Shown piece by piece: positions 1 through 13,053 of a stretch of DNA of 64,000 nucleotides. Both the position numbers and the translations under genes were made by a program. The notes under the pieces were generated by a model. It saw only the letters and a list, made by a program, of their open reading frames with translations. It was not told the origin of the DNA and did no database searches. This DNA is from Atrichornis clamosus. Its lineage: Eukaryota > Chordata > Aves > Passeriformes > Menuridae. Positions within the stretch are counted from its first letter, which is position 1. The number at the start of each line of letters is the position of its first letter. The stretch covers positions 44,661 to 108,660 of the forward strand of contig WBMZ01000398.1 of assembly GCA_013400975.1 (NCBI GenBank), written 5' to 3'.

Positions 1-1
1 T

Positions 2-637
2 TTGAGCACTGGTATGCAGCAGCCAAGCACACCTCTCGCCCCGGAGACTTTTCTAAGAATTTCCCATCACATGGAGTGCAGCAGGAAGAAAACAGGTATT
101 ACCCTACAACAAACTAGCCCATATTCTAGACTAGAGGAAAACCAACTCTTCAAACACGCAAACTGGTTTTGGGGTTCCCCCCTCAACTGCTTTGAACAGA
201 AGAAAGATCACAGTCATGCATCCCATTTGTATGAAGGCCGTTTTGTCAGCGGAAAAGGTTATGAACCCCTGACCAACCAGCATGTTACCACTGCCATTCC
301 TACCACTGGAAGTTTCATTTCAACTTCACTTGCCAATGACCCTTTTTTATTCTTGTTGTTATTTTTAATGAATGTTCTTACCACCCCAAAAGCCACTGTT
401 AAAGTGAAGACAAGAAAAGACTCACATGGTGAAATTTGCTGCCTATCAAGACAGCTAGGTTACTTCTGTGATGATTATCTGTTTCTTGCAGAAAGAATGA
501 TCCAAAGCTACTGTTTACATGTTCAAACTAACCCAGCCCAGTTTGTCTCTAATGGTGCACAGAACAATCATGTGAAATATCTAGCTAGGAGATCTGAATG
601 GCAGCAACTTCTGCCAGAGGCAGTAGTGAGCTGCTGA
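2..637 (+). other. Unassigned long open frame at the left edge
   Basis: A frame stays open for 211 codons from the first bases of the window to a TGA at 635-637, so its true left end is outside the window. With roughly 40% GC, a stop-free run this long is expected well under once in 64 kb by my rough estimate. The predicted product has no domain I recognise. It has a short hydrophobic stretch around residues 115-125 (Phe/Leu-rich) and several scattered Cys, but no ordered zinc-binding pattern. The first ATG in frame is the fifth codon, with no clear promoter or splice acceptor visible because of the edge. It could be a terminal exon, a fragment of an old retroelement, or chance. I lean to chance or non-coding, because codon use looks unstructured and the window's strand asymmetry suggests transcription from the other strand. 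Confidence 0.2.
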
Positions 638-1229
638 GAACACATGCTTTTCACAGCCTAATACTCTCTCTAAATTCGACCAGAGCTGTCTGAATGAAGA
701 CTACATTTGAAAAGAGGTATCAAAATCATTATGATGGGCCACACAGATGAATTTAGGAGGAATTTCTAAGGCACAAAGAAGAGAGAGGCATCCATCTCCC
801 TTAGTACGTTCAAATGCAGGAGTCCCCCTGCCTCTTCTTAAGGTTAGTATTAGGGATCTGCTCTGGAAACACCCACCTTGGAGCTCAGCACTTTCCATCA
901 TTTCAGACACCCACTGACACCTGCCACAAAAGCCAAATACTTGGGTTTATGCTCATCTATCAATTGCTCTGATTCACACAGAAAAGTCCCAACCCTCAGT
1001 ACACAGCTTTCTCATCAGCCACTTGAGCCAGCCAGATCTTTTACTCCCCTTCGCTTCCCTTCCTCTCCTAGTGTTTGTTGACTGTGCAAGTGGTTCACAG
1101 GTGATACAGTGGGCTGAGACAGAGGAGGAACACTGGTGACCAACGTGTCATTTATTTTTTTTAAACCCCTAATCTACATATTTGGAGAGGCAAAGAAACA
1201 GAGATTATATGATTCACCCTTGACATTCT

Positions 1230-1520
1230 GCCAGATAACTTCAATCCTGTAAAATGCCCCCTAATGACCTGAATATAATAGCATGGTGTTACAGTGTCAT
1301 TTAAATACTGCAGGGTTCTTCCTCTGGCAGTGCAGTCTGCAGACTTAATATGTAATGTACAGGATTATACTGCCACTAAAATATTACTTAGTGCTGCTGA
1401 AATTTCAAATTAATTCTGGGAGTTAAATCATTATTCAACTCTGCCTTTGCAGAGATACATTCCCCTGGTTGTTTTAATAACAGTGATTTTAGAACCAGAA
1501 GGTTGTTACTGTCTCTTTGA
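1230..1520. promoter_or_regulatory. Possible conserved non-coding element
   Basis: This piece is free of simple repeats. It mixes AT-rich homeodomain-type cores (AATTAATT near 1409-1416, ATTTAAAT near 1299-1306) with CTGCAG motifs, a texture typical of vertebrate conserved non-coding elements. Conservation itself cannot be seen from a single sequence, so this is a judgement from appearance only. Confidence 0.22.
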
Positions 1521-2234
1521 GGCTTGCTCAAAAGGCGAAGTGGCCTCTCAACTGTCAAGCAAGTTAATGCAGTGATGCATGGATGTTTGTGACTAAAAAA
1601 GTAATTAGAAAAATGGGCTCAAATATTAAGAGAGCTCATAGTGATGTGGGTGATGAATCATTTTATTATTTCGCAATAAATGAAGAGACTAGCCAGTTTT
1701 CTCTATATTTATATACATACACACGCCTGTGTTCCCATCCACCCCCACCCTCCTCCACAGACAGAAGATTTCTTAAAGTTGTGAGGACAAGTTCTTGATG
1801 AAGTAAATAACACAACTGTTGGTAACTGATGAAATTGATCTATGCCCGTTGAGGATGTGGCTTTCAAGTCATTCTGAGCTCTAGTTTTTCAAATCTAAAT
1901 AAACGAACTTTTTACAGCTCTGGTTTCTTCTTCCTGAATAATTCCTGTTACTAGTATCCTGTTACTTTGAGGTAACTACAGCACTTCAACACTAAGATGG
2001 GCCAATCCTTGACACTGCACTAGAGCCAGTTTACACACTAACTTGCTAACATATGAAGTAAGGGAAGACAAAAAACAGTGGACAGGCTAATCATAAAAAC
2101 AAGTTTCTATCCTCTGAATTTTTGCCCATTTTTAACATTGTGTTTAGATGGGTTTCTGCTTCCTGGTTAAAATACTAGGTTGCTCACTTCTACAATGAGG
2201 TTTCTTAAATCTGGAAGCGTTCCCAAGACGTATT

Positions 2235-2270
2235 AAAAAACAAAACAAAACAAAACCCCAAACCAAAAAA
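2235..2270 (+). repeat. A/C-only low-complexity tract
   Basis: Thirty-six bases consist only of A and C, made of A-runs separated by single or clustered C. It is one of about ten such tracts on the + strand of this window. The shape fits a diverged poly(A)-type or simple-repeat expansion. Confidence 0.85.
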
Positions 2271-5200
2271 TGCACAAAAACAGTAGTAAATGAGGAACAA
2301 GACAGGGCCAAACACAGGGGCCGAAGACAACTTGTGGTAGTGAGTCTAAATTTGGAATAATCCAACTTTCTCCTTGTTAAAACTGTTACCTATTTCCTCA
2401 TTCATTAATATTGTCCTTGTTTACGCTTGCAGCCAGGCCAAAGATTTTTCCCCTCCCTCCAAATATAATTTCCTGCTATTGACAGACACATTCAAGTGCT
2501 GTACGTGTGTATGTCTACAAGGCATACTGCAGGCAGAGGCGAGCCTTCTTGGCCACCATCCAAGCCAGCTGTAAATGAGCCAGCTCTAAACTGGAAGCTG
2601 TGTAAGCACAATTAGCACAGCAGTAAGCCTGATCTAACACATCCTGCCAAGAGACCGAGCTTATTAGCTCGAGCTCAACACAATGAGAACGATGGATATG
2701 GGCCTTCTGCTTTGGCTCCACACAGAATGTGGGCAGCTGAGGATGAGCAGATGAAGCTCATATCTGCCCACGAGACATGGTGTAAATACATATTCTCCCG
2801 GGGTATACCCCTCTGGTGCAAGCACTATTCTTTCCCTCTACACAAACTCCCAAAGTGCTCTGACTGCAAACCAACAGGACCTGAGTGCTGTGAGCAGATG
2901 GAGGGAATGGAGGTCTCCAGGTGAGAACTTTGGAGGCAGTATAAGAAAAAAAAGGCACCAGGCAGGTGTTAGGCACCAAGCACCAGAAAGGCCAAAGGTG
3001 CGAGTGAGGAAAAGGCAGAGCAAAGCCCTGCAAGACTCTATGAACTGATAAAGAGCACTCCACCTCTGGCTTCTCAGCTGTTACGAGGTCCAGAGCAATA
3101 CTGATCAAAAACCATTACCATTTTGTAGATGTTAAATGGACTCTGCACAGGCATCTGTCCCACCAACCAACAAAGAATTCACTCTATTTGGTGCACGTAT
3201 GAAGAGCCCAAAAGGAGAATGTGCTTAGAGAAAGAAATCTGTTTTCAGATTGGGAACCCAAGAAAACAATGCTCCTCTGGTACCATAGTTGTTATTAGAG
3301 CCATGATAGTCTGGTGGTTGGCAATAGTATGTAGGAAAAACTTATGAATTCAGAGCAAAATGATGTCAAAATCAAAGGGTAGCAATGAAAATCATCAGGG
3401 AGAAAAAAAAGGCACATTTCAAGAGGAGTGCCTGAAGAGACTGGGAGTGTTTACATTTAAAAGGATAGTAATAAAATGGTCAGTGCTAAACTATATTTAG
3501 CAGAAACTAACCTACACAAGTTAGCTTCTGCCCACCCAGTGAGAGAGCACATGGGCAAGAGGAAATTCCTTTAAACTGCCCCAAGCAAAGGCAACAAAAG
3601 AAAACACCTTCTTATTCAACATATAATTATTTTGTTGAGTTCTCTGTCAACAGACTGTTCCTGTAGCAAACACTTAGTACCTTTGGAAGGTGATGTTCAT
3701 TTTTCCTCCCACTCTACTGTAAAGGAATATTTTTAGCTTTCAGTTGTTTGAGCTTTCTGCTGTATAGGACAGGTATAAGCAAGAGAGAGAAGGGACCCCA
3801 CGAGGTGTGGCAAACATACTCCTCCACATATTCAGATTCTGCAGATTAACTAGGTTTATTTTGACTCGTGAGATTTTTAGGTTACATTGTGTATGTGGAG
3901 GTTTTCCATGATTTGATAGCTTAAAATATTTTCTTTGAAAAGCCTTAGTTTGATCTGTGGTGCAGACTACACATTCTCAGCAGAGTACAAGTACTTTAAA
4001 TACTTGTCCCTGATCATCAATTTGGGCTATACACCTGCTGGCATTTCACACAGTATTTCTCACACTGTGGTAGCACAGATCTCAGTCATATGTATCTTTA
4101 CGATTCTGGGCAGCATTTGAATCACTGCTACTTGCTTCAAAGCAGTGTGTTTCTTCCCTTTTCCCGATCCTTTCACAAACTTCTAAAAACATGACCAAAT
4201 CAAACCCAATTAATGACATCAGGTTAAGAGGCACAGACAAAAGAAAAACTGAGAGGTGAGATTACACATGCACCGTTCTTTTGTCTTGAGAAGGAAATAA
4301 TTTTCTCTCTTTTTCCACTTAAAAGTCTGAAAAAGATTTCTGCTGTCAGAAATATCAAGGCCTAATAAAATGTGTGAAAAACCAGTTATACCTTGAACTT
4401 ACTAACTTCAATAAGATGAAATAGAGAAATGTAGTTAAATACTATTCAGCATGAAACATTTAAAAATCTGCAGAAGTATTATTATTGCAGGTTAATTTAA
4501 CCTTATTTAGATTTGTCAGTCATTTAAAAATACAGATAGGATTGTCAACTGTTGTTCAGATGGTGACAATCGTTCTGAAACAGGATCTCAATTTACACAC
4601 ACATCTAACATATCTAAAATATACAATATACATATGTGCAAGCTATAGAAGTCAAATAACCCTTCAGTCCCTTTACTTACACATGCTTTCAGCGAAAAGA
4701 TAAAAATTCTTGGCTTATAAAGCAACTGATCTAAAATACTTTAGAATAAGACATTTCTAATAGCCAGAAAAAACACTGAGGAGATAAGATTAAGGGAAAA
4801 AGGGAGGGTAGAGAAGTAAAATATTTGCCGTTTAGCTATGAATACTTTTGTATTGAACAAAAATAAATATTCAATCTGCGTATTATTTCTTTTGGAAATA
4901 CTTCTATGCAGAGAGGAATGCAAGTTAGCATCCTTTATAAGGCCATAAAAATCTTGTCCATATCACCATAAAGGAGGTCTAGTACAGGATACAGCAATCT
5001 CCCATGCAGTGACATGATAAACAGAATACTTGAGTACTGATTTTATTTGGTTTCCCTTCAAAGCAGTACTAAAACCAAAAAAATAAATAAAATAAATAAT
5101 CAGAGGCCATCTGCCAAAGGAAGTACCTCAGACTAAAAGACCTGTCTGCATTCACTGTGTACACTGCTTTTTGTTTAGACAAAGTAAAACCAGGATAGCC

Positions 5201-6063
5201 TGCAATGTGTCTGCACAAGGTTCTTCTATTTTTAACTAATACTGTCCTGCCAGTATCAATTCATCCAGATAGAAAATCCTTCATTAAAAATATAATTTAT
5301 TTTGGTTGCTTTTCACTAGGCTGAAGTGACATCTTTCCCAACCACTGTCAAAGGCCATTAGGAACACAGAGCTTTTGAGAACAAGTTTCAGCTATGATTC
5401 CCGTTGGCCTGCCTAAACAAAAGTTTCCTTATAAAGGCTTGGGAACCCTTAGATGGCAAGGGACAAAGCCAAATGGCATGAAAAGTATTATTTGGATATA
5501 TATATTACCATTACAATATTATAAAAACTCTTTTCACTGTCTTATAAAGGCACCAAGTAACAAACTAGTGAAATATACTAAGGAATGAGACAGAACATTG
5601 GAACATCTCCAAAAAAAAAAAAGGAAGCTCTTGTACACTATTTCTGCTACCAAAATAGGTGAAATTGTGTTCTTTTTCACCTGAAACTTGAGGTGCTACA
5701 GCATTTTACTGAAAAGCACAACACTGAAGACAACTCAAGCAAGAAGTTAACTACCTTTTCCTCAGCTATACACATCTTTGTGTTCATTTGCTAAAAAACC
5801 CCACATAATCAAGCAGGTAATGCTCAAATTAAAACACAGTTTGCCTTTGGAGTTGTCTTACTTTTACTAAAGATGACTTATAAATACCAGAGCATTTATA
5901 TTTAAGCTGATCTTTGACACTATGTATTTCCCCACATATTATAGTCCAATGGTTTCAAAACAATGTCTTAGCTTCATCACACTGCTCTCAATCAACTGCT
6001 CTAGCTACAGACCAGTAGAGTAGGAGTCAGGTAATATGGCAATCTGTGGCAATCAGACATTAC

Positions 6064-6108
6064 ATAATTTACTAAAAACATAAGATTTACTTTATTAAAG
6101 TAAATTAT
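6064..6108. repeat. Two nested, competing AT-rich inverted repeats
   Basis: A 10-base arm ATAATTTACT (6064-6073) is exactly reverse-complementary to AGTAAATTAT (6099-6108). Inside, ATTTACTTT (6085-6093) pairs with AAAGTAAAT (6097-6105) across a three-base loop. The two right arms overlap, so the structures are mutually exclusive. Such AT-rich palindromes may be chance, a cruciform-prone site or paired transcription-factor sites. Confidence 0.8.
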
Positions 6109-8999
6109 TCTACACTTCATACATTTCCACACTAGGCGAATATAATTAAATAATTAGCCACACTTAAACACAGAATTCAAAAAGTTCAGTAGGGGACAGG
6201 AGGAAGGAGTGAAGAAGCCCTGCCAATGAGCAGAATCCAAGCCCTTGCTTAATTCCAGATCTGCCACTGCTCCTCCTCAGTGTGCCAATTTGGGTTGAAG
6301 TTGGCAAAAAAAACCAATTCTACTGTTTCATACTTGAAAGGGAAGCTCTAAGACAAACTGTGTTGCCTTTTTGTAACTTCTGATGCAATAAATAATCTGA
6401 TTCAGCAACAAGCCTGTCTTGGTATGGTTATACACCTCCCACTGACCATGTCCTGAGCAGCCCTGGGGAATACACAGCCTCATGTCTGGGGTATTTTTCA
6501 GGAAGGCCATCTGGAACAAGCAGTTCCCATCTCTGGCCACTTGTTACCAGCTCCTGTTGCAGTGCCCTCTCCCCACCCTTCCTGGTAGTGTTAGGACAGC
6601 TTCATGGTGCTGCGTAGAGAACGGAGTGGGTTAAGCTAAAAATAGTCCATTCATTCTCCCCCTCCCTCCCCATTTTTGCCGGGTTATTTTTAAAACAGAT
6701 CAGTTCCCTGCCCTTGTTCAACAGGCAGCTCAGCCGGGAGGGGAAGGGAGGAGGAGAAGACGCATCTCTGCCAGCCCAGGGCGTAGGAGGGACTGCAGGG
6801 TTCCTCCAGCCCACCTTGCCACTAAGACACAACACATCCATGGCTTCAGACACACAGAGGTCCTCATAATCCCAGTTTAAGACGGTGTTTGCAAAGCCTG
6901 AAAAGGACCACACACTATTCCAACAGCCAGGAAGGAGAGGTTTGCATAATCTTATCCCTCATATCCCAGGAGCCAGAACTAATTCTGTGCTTTTCTGATT
7001 TGACTTGGGGATTCTGTGCCACTGCAGCAGGACTTAGGAAATGGCTCCTCACTGTAACCTTGTTTGAGTGCTCATCTTTTGTTTGCATTACTCTAGCTTG
7101 CAAGATGACAGCTATCAAGTCAGATTACTGAATGCCACTCACAGTGACACGTGCCTAAAGTAAACCATTAAGACCATCTAAATAAGAGTTAGGCTTCATA
7201 TGTAGGTTGCCAGGTATTACATTTAGTAAGAAATAATTCTAGACAAATTCAGCAATTACAAAATTATTAAGTATTTTTTACCTCAGTTCTTAAAATTCAC
7301 TGGACTGATCAAATAAAAACTCTTCTGCATTCCTAAAAACACCCCCACATCTAAAGTGTAATGAATTCAGGCTGTCAAGAAAAAAAAAAAAGGTGGGGGG
7401 AAAAGAATATAATAATTTTTTAAAAATCCTCCTAACCCCCACTGTTCTTTCTGTGTGTTTATGAAGCCTCCGGAAATACCATGGCAAACATTCCAGCTCT
7501 ACAGCAGTGAGGCCACATGACCCTAAGGCACAGAAAGGAACTTCTTTCCCAAGTTTCCCCACGGAACAGAAGAGTGATTTTTATTTTATTTTTGAAAATG
7601 AGGATCAAAGTCTAGGGAAATCTCCAGGAAATTTTCAAGAAGACAGTTTTAAAAAGACAGTGTTTCTTGATGTGGTGGGTTTTGGTGTTGTGTTTCCTTC
7701 TGTTAATTAATTACTGCATTTCTATGCTTGCATGTACCATTTTTTATTATCTAAGACCAGCATCTTAGACCTACATTTGGGGGGCATTAAATACAGTATA
7801 CTGTTTAAGGCATGATATTTTCCTGGCAAAAATTACAGCACTTAAAACTCATCCTTCTAGTCTTCCAGGATTTTTTCGGCTAAAAATATTAATGGAAGGA
7901 TTTATACAAATGAGCTGTGCTAAACATGAAAAAAAAAAAGCTCAAAATCTGAACCTGAATCACAACCTTGCATTTGTACAATCATGTGTACGTACTTGGA
8001 AGTAACTGTTTAACGTGTAGGACCACTGATGAATCATAATGTAATAGGTGAGTATCAGCTGAAATTTATGACTGTCTGAAAACACCATAGAAGAAAGCAC
8101 TGGGAAGGGAAGGAGTCCTGCAGTAGAAATGCACAGCAAATGGCAGGCACACACCGCTAGCTTGCTTTGTAACCATGTCAGAAACGCTTCTAATTATCAG
8201 AGGTAAAAGAGGGATGGCATTTCTGCTGGAAGCAAGTTTTACACTTTAGTCTTTCCTCTCCCTTCTCTTTCAGCCTATAAATATTAGTTTTACACATTTT
8301 TCTCCCATACAGCTCTTGAAAAGGTTGAGTTTTTCAAGGCTGAGAGCAGACAGAAATGTTCATCAAGAAATGCCTTGAGGTCAACTGTCTGTAACTCATC
8401 AAAGTGCAGCACTGAAAATATGGATAAGGAGGATTATATGAGCATTGTAAAGCCGATTAGAAAAACCAAACCAATGTTCTGACGATCAGTAACTTTCTTT
8501 TCCTTTTGGAAATGGGTTCAGTTATGCACTCCCAGTGGTGATGGTCACAGGGTACTGACTCTCCCCCAAATTTTAGGTGCATTCAGAACAACTACAGATA
8601 CATGAAAGTGTCTTTAGTGCTATTTCCCAATATATGGAAATGCCACTGGGATATGACAAGGAGTGAAAACGGAGATGACCCACATAGCAAGGAGAGGCAG
8701 CTGGCCCACAACAAAATTATGATGTAGGCCAAATTCTTGAGAAGCACTGAACTATGCTGGAAATAAGGCAGAGATGAGTTTACCTATGGCTTTATAAAAT
8801 ATTTTAAATATCTTAAAAAAAAGTGCCAAAGCAAAGGAAAAGCAGCAACAGAACACATCTGCAAAGATTATTTTTCTTAAGTGAAGGAGGAAATAGAAAC
8901 CCTGGAGTGCCCACTCTGTGCTTTTTAAAAATTTTTTACAACAGCTGGACATAAGATATTGAACACATTACTGAAACTACTATTCATTTCTACTCAGGG

Positions 9000-9240
9000 A
9001 TTTCTGCTTTGTTTATTATAAATGCACATTTATTGGCAGGAGTGGAACATATTATTGCCCTGTTTTATAGCTCGAATGGCTCATGCAAAGAGTAATTTGT
9101 TTGTATCCTGTATCAGTACCAGGGACAGCCCGAGGAATGTTTATGCCGAGGGCTCTGCTCGCAGTGTTTTGTTGTTGCAATCAATTGACCAAACAGGACT
9201 GCTTCTTCAAACAACAAATAAACTATGATAGTGACCAGAT
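9000..9240. promoter_or_regulatory. Possible conserved non-coding element
   Basis: This is a complex, repeat-free sequence with a TTTATTATAAATGCA-type AT-rich start, a CAATCAATTGACC segment near 9178-9190 and more CpG than its surroundings. Two overlapping + frames of 68 and 76 codons cross it, but their products are unrecognised. I infer an enhancer-like element from texture only. Confidence 0.25.
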
Positions 9241-12200
9241 CAGCCGTTCAAGCATCAAACACGACACAGGGTCTGGAAAAAGAATGAAGCCCTACAAGTG
9301 TTTTACTGCATGATGGTACACACAGCTTTCCTACCTGAATATTTCCCACCGGCCTTTTCTTCCTCTCAGTAGCTGGGGACTGTTTCCTCAATGCCCTCAC
9401 ATAACAAGATCCATTTTCCTGCAATAGAAATACAGACACATCATGTTTCCATTCTCCCACACAACATAGCAGCATTTGAATCAGCTCAGTGAACAGACCT
9501 GAAAACAATTAAGGGCATTTAGGAGTCCCAGGACCAAGCCTGGAGGACCAGATCTGAGGCTAGGTCAGGGTTCCAGCCCAGCTCTGCCACCCCAGAGCTT
9601 TTGAGACTCATTCAGCAATTTAAGTATTGCAGGTTTACATGTCTGTAACAATTAAATGAGGAAAAGATAATGAGAATTATGTTGAGGTTTGTATCAAAAT
9701 TTCCTGAGCCAAATCACAATTTATTTTTTTCCCCAGTTAAAGGTCACGTTGAAGTCCCTTTGATTCTCTTTATAAAGGGTACTCACTGACTGTTGTGAGC
9801 TAAGTGCCATTAAAAAAGATAAACCAACCCCCAAACTCTGCTTAAGAAAATACACCAAAATACCTCAAACCCACCATCCTGTCTGTAGCAAAACAAAGCA
9901 GGTTTATGGATTACACTAGCACAGCACTGCAACTTCTAGGAAATGTTTTTTAATTATACAGAAAGACTGCAAAAGGGAGACGGGAATGTTTACAGGCAGT
10001 ATATATTTTGTTACATGCTGTTTCAGGAGGCAGACAAGGTGTCCTTACAGCAAATACTGAGAAAAGTAACACAGTGACTACATTTTGCCTCTCTTCTGAC
10101 AAATTTCCAAGTAACTTCCATGCAAAAGAATTTTCCATTAAACGTGAAAAAGAGCATACTACTGGAAAAAAAATTTAAAAACCCAAAAAACCAACAAAAC
10201 CCCACACAATTTGCAGGCAGTCCAGGTCCCTCCCCAAGAATCAGCTATGGAGCAGACACTTTCATAAACAACTCAATGCAGAAGTCACAGGTGACTTAAA
10301 AAAATGCAGAAGAAAAACCTCAAGTTATTTGTAATAACTTGTTAGTCACATTCAATGTTTGTTCTGCAGTCATATTTATCCTGTTCACTAACAATTCACA
10401 AAGAATAAAAACATGCTGAAAACCTTGTTAGAAACAGCCATCCCTCCCCAGCAGTGTCACCAAGGGACTGTCTGCTTCAGACAGGAACACTGCTGGTTTT
10501 CTTGTCTCACAACAGGCAATTTTAGAGAAGTTACATATTGACAGGCACCCTGGGTGAATGATTGGCTTTTAAGACCTCATTGAACTGTGAATGTTTTCAC
10601 CCAGAACATATTTATTCTCAACCAGAAGTTTTCCCCAGTGCTCTTGTTCTGGTTATACAAGCCAGGAAAAACATTTTAATTGATTCAAATTTAGTATGTG
10701 TTAACATGACCTTCTCAGCTAATGTAGACTGGCCATTAATGAAGTTGCAATTAGTTATTTTAGTTTGTTCCTCCAAAGGAAAGCCTTTTGTTCTGCCTGC
10801 CCCAAGAGCTGGGTACCATTCCAGGTGTAACTGGATGGAACTTTGCCATATCTGACTATAGCATTTACTTGGACACTTAAACTTTACCTCTCACTCCTCT
10901 CTCCTGTACTCTTGCTTCCAACACTGCATTTGTGCAGCTGCATGGTTAGCTGGAATGAGGGAACTAATTTCCTTCAGCATGTTGTCTCATGAACAGCTGT
11001 GCCAACAGAACACAGGGAGTGGGCACAGGGCAGGAGTGCTCAGCCGTGATGGCAGAGGACGGGAACAGAGGCTGCTTAAACCAGCTTAAGCTGCACTGCT
11101 GCAGCACATGAAACCAAAGCTTTGCCCCCCTCCTCTGTGCTTTATTCTGCCCATCTGTAAAACTGGCACCACAATTCCTACTTTATTTTATAAAGCACCT
11201 CTTAAAATGGCTATCCATTAACATTTCTGTGAATTCGCATTACAGACCACCCACCCCTTTCACAAATCAGGTCCAAACTAATTCTAAGGACACTGGCACT
11301 GTCCCCACCAGCATCTGCTCCCTGGTTTCCCCACACAACTTGCTCGGGGTTGTATAATGTTCCCCCCCAGCACTTCAGCCTGTTCCTGTGCCCTCACGCC
11401 AGTCCCACCTCTGCCAGCACACTTCACAGGCTCCTGCTGGGAACTGCAGACAGCATCTAAAAATAAAATTAGCTTCTTAAAGTCTGATCCCTTCTCTCAT
11501 CCTATTTCTAGGAAGATCCCCAAAACAGTCTCACTGGCAAAGTTTTGGGGCAGTGGGCTACACCTGAAAATTAGAATAGATGAGTAGGGAAGGTGTCAAC
11601 TGGAAAGCCCTTACACCTGGCCAGCCTCGGCCACCCCTTCCAGATGTGTTCTAAGCCTTACTGGGGCACAATAACTTGATGCCGCACAATTTCCACCCTC
11701 TTCCACACGCACACCTGGTTCACAGCCCGTTGCACAGCTGCATGAGTGGAACCTGGGAAGCACCAAGACCTTTCTGCAAACTCCCACTGGTCAAGGGAGC
11801 TGTGGGGTGGGAATGGGGGAAGGAGGAGAACCAGCGGCGCTCCAGTCGAGAGGGCTTCCCACTCTTCCAGATCCAGCAGAGGGAGCACAAAAATGCACGT
11901 TTTTGGCCAAATGCTTTTTTGGCAATGAACCGCTCGATGCTCGTGACCCCGGGCACTCTGCATTAGGCTACTCCTACAGTAATGCACATGCGGTGCATTA
12001 CAAATGCACAACAGACAAAACTCTTGCTCTGAGTAGATCACACTGTAAAAAACAACACTGTGAAGGAGTCGACTGACACAGGCCAGGAAGGCTGCAGGAA
12101 CTGAGGGGAGGAAGGAGAGGCTACACAGCAAGGCTGCCAACTCCAGCGATTTTATCGTGTCCCCTGCAGCACTAGGAATTTTTCCTAAAGGCAGCTCTCA

Positions 12201-12320
12201 AAAGTCTCATCATCACATAAAAATTTCATCTTTCAGCTCTTTGCTTGTTTAAGGGATATATTTATCTCTAGGCTTCCAAAGTTCAAAAGCAAAGCTGTAA
12301 AGGTAAACCCCAAAGATTTA
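9241..12320. other. Non-coding stretch, no gene seen
   Basis: No recognisable exon. It holds an A/C tract at 10177-10209, AT-rich sequence with homeodomain-type cores at 10560-10800, and a locally GC-rich part at 11380-12130. In that GC-rich part, frames of up to 160 codons stay open on both strands. These overlapping frames in several phases are what biased composition produces, and none of their products is familiar. Confidence 0.65.
10177..10209 (+). repeat. A/C-only low-complexity tract
   Basis: Thirty-three bases contain only A and C, with A-runs broken by C, C-C and C-C-C. Same class as the tracts at 2235, 22056, 24592 and 33898. Confidence 0.85.
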
Positions 12321-12329
12321 AAAAACAGG

Positions 12330-12880
12330 AAAAGAAATACAAGAATCCTCAAAATCTGCTGTCTGTATATCGTGGGCAAAACAATCCAAACTTGGGGAAT
12401 TTCACAAAATTTTAGTTTATTTATTGCCAATTAACACACTGTTAATTACTGTTTCAGAAATTGAGGCGGGGGGGAAGGAGACTAAGGAGTTCCACTGAGG
12501 GGAACTCTCTCACTACACCTTCCTAAAGGTCAACTTCACTTAAACACCTTTTCTTCCTCCACCTTTCCCAGCGTAACTTCCCTTGTTTGTGCCACGCCTC
12601 ACCCTTAGCACAGTCCCATGCCTTTGGCAAGGCAACAGGCAGCATAGGCTGCTGCAAGTTGCGTGTGCAATGGTTTCTGTCAGCTCCTCTTCGCTTCTCA
12701 TTCGTCCTTTAGCTTCTCCCTGCTCTTTCAACTCCATTTCCCCTGTCCCAGCCTGGCCTCCACCTCCCTATGAACCAATCCCCCCCGAGGATCCCTCACT
12801 TTGGCCTCAGGTGGCTGCAGCCCTCAAGGGTGCCCTCACTGCAGTCTGGGGCAGACAGGATCCCTCAGGGGCACACTCCT
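12330..12880. mobile_element. Degraded LTR fragment, avian ERVL type
   Basis: Several short blocks occur in the order I remember for the common avian ERVL-family LTR: GTGGGCAAAAC (12372-12382), AACTTGGGGA (12389-12398), TTTATTGCCAATTAAC (12420-12435), ACACCTTCC (12515-12523), GGTCAACTTCACT (12528-12540), then a pyrimidine-rich stretch ending in CCCAGCG (12567-12573). A TTTCTGTCAGCTCCTC-like block follows near 12672-12687. The remainder to about 12880 is CTGCAG- and CCTC-rich as in that LTR, but the match is looser. The copy is old: there are many substitutions, an insertion of roughly 80 bases between the third and fourth blocks, and no clear TG...CA ends or target-site duplication. No internal retroviral coding sequence lies beside it, so it looks like a solo-LTR remnant. 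Boundaries and orientation are uncertain. The match is from memory, not a search. Confidence 0.7.
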
Positions 12881-13031
12881 GAAGGGCAGCCCAGGTGATG
12901 CCCCCTCTCCTGTAGACCCTGCTACCAAATCCACCTATTTTGGCCCAATATATCACATGGTTTCAACATTGTTTCTTTTAACATGGTGCTCTGTTTCTTA
13001 GTGATTTTGCCAAGATGAATGAAAAAGGTCA

Positions 13032-13053
13032 ATATATATATATATATATATAT
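13032..13053. repeat. (AT)11 microsatellite
   Basis: A perfect alternating AT run of 22 bases. Probably length-polymorphic. Confidence 0.97.

Larger units (their letters stand above)
638..8999. other. Non-coding stretch, no gene seen
   Basis: No frame here exceeds about 120 codons and none resembles a known protein. The stretch is AT-leaning with short A-runs (12 A at 5611-5622, 12 A at 7380-7391, 11 A at 7929-7939), an AAAT-rich patch near 5080-5100 and a GC-rich, G-run-bearing patch near 6725-6760. A CACGTG E-box core lies at 7148-7153. A polypyrimidine run ending in CAG near 8245-8273 resembles a splice acceptor on the + strand, but no recognisable exon follows. Confidence 0.7.

Noticed and set aside
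11658..12140. 160-codon - strand frame with several + frames across it
   Set aside because: Many phases are open at once in a GC-richer patch, and no product resembles a known protein.
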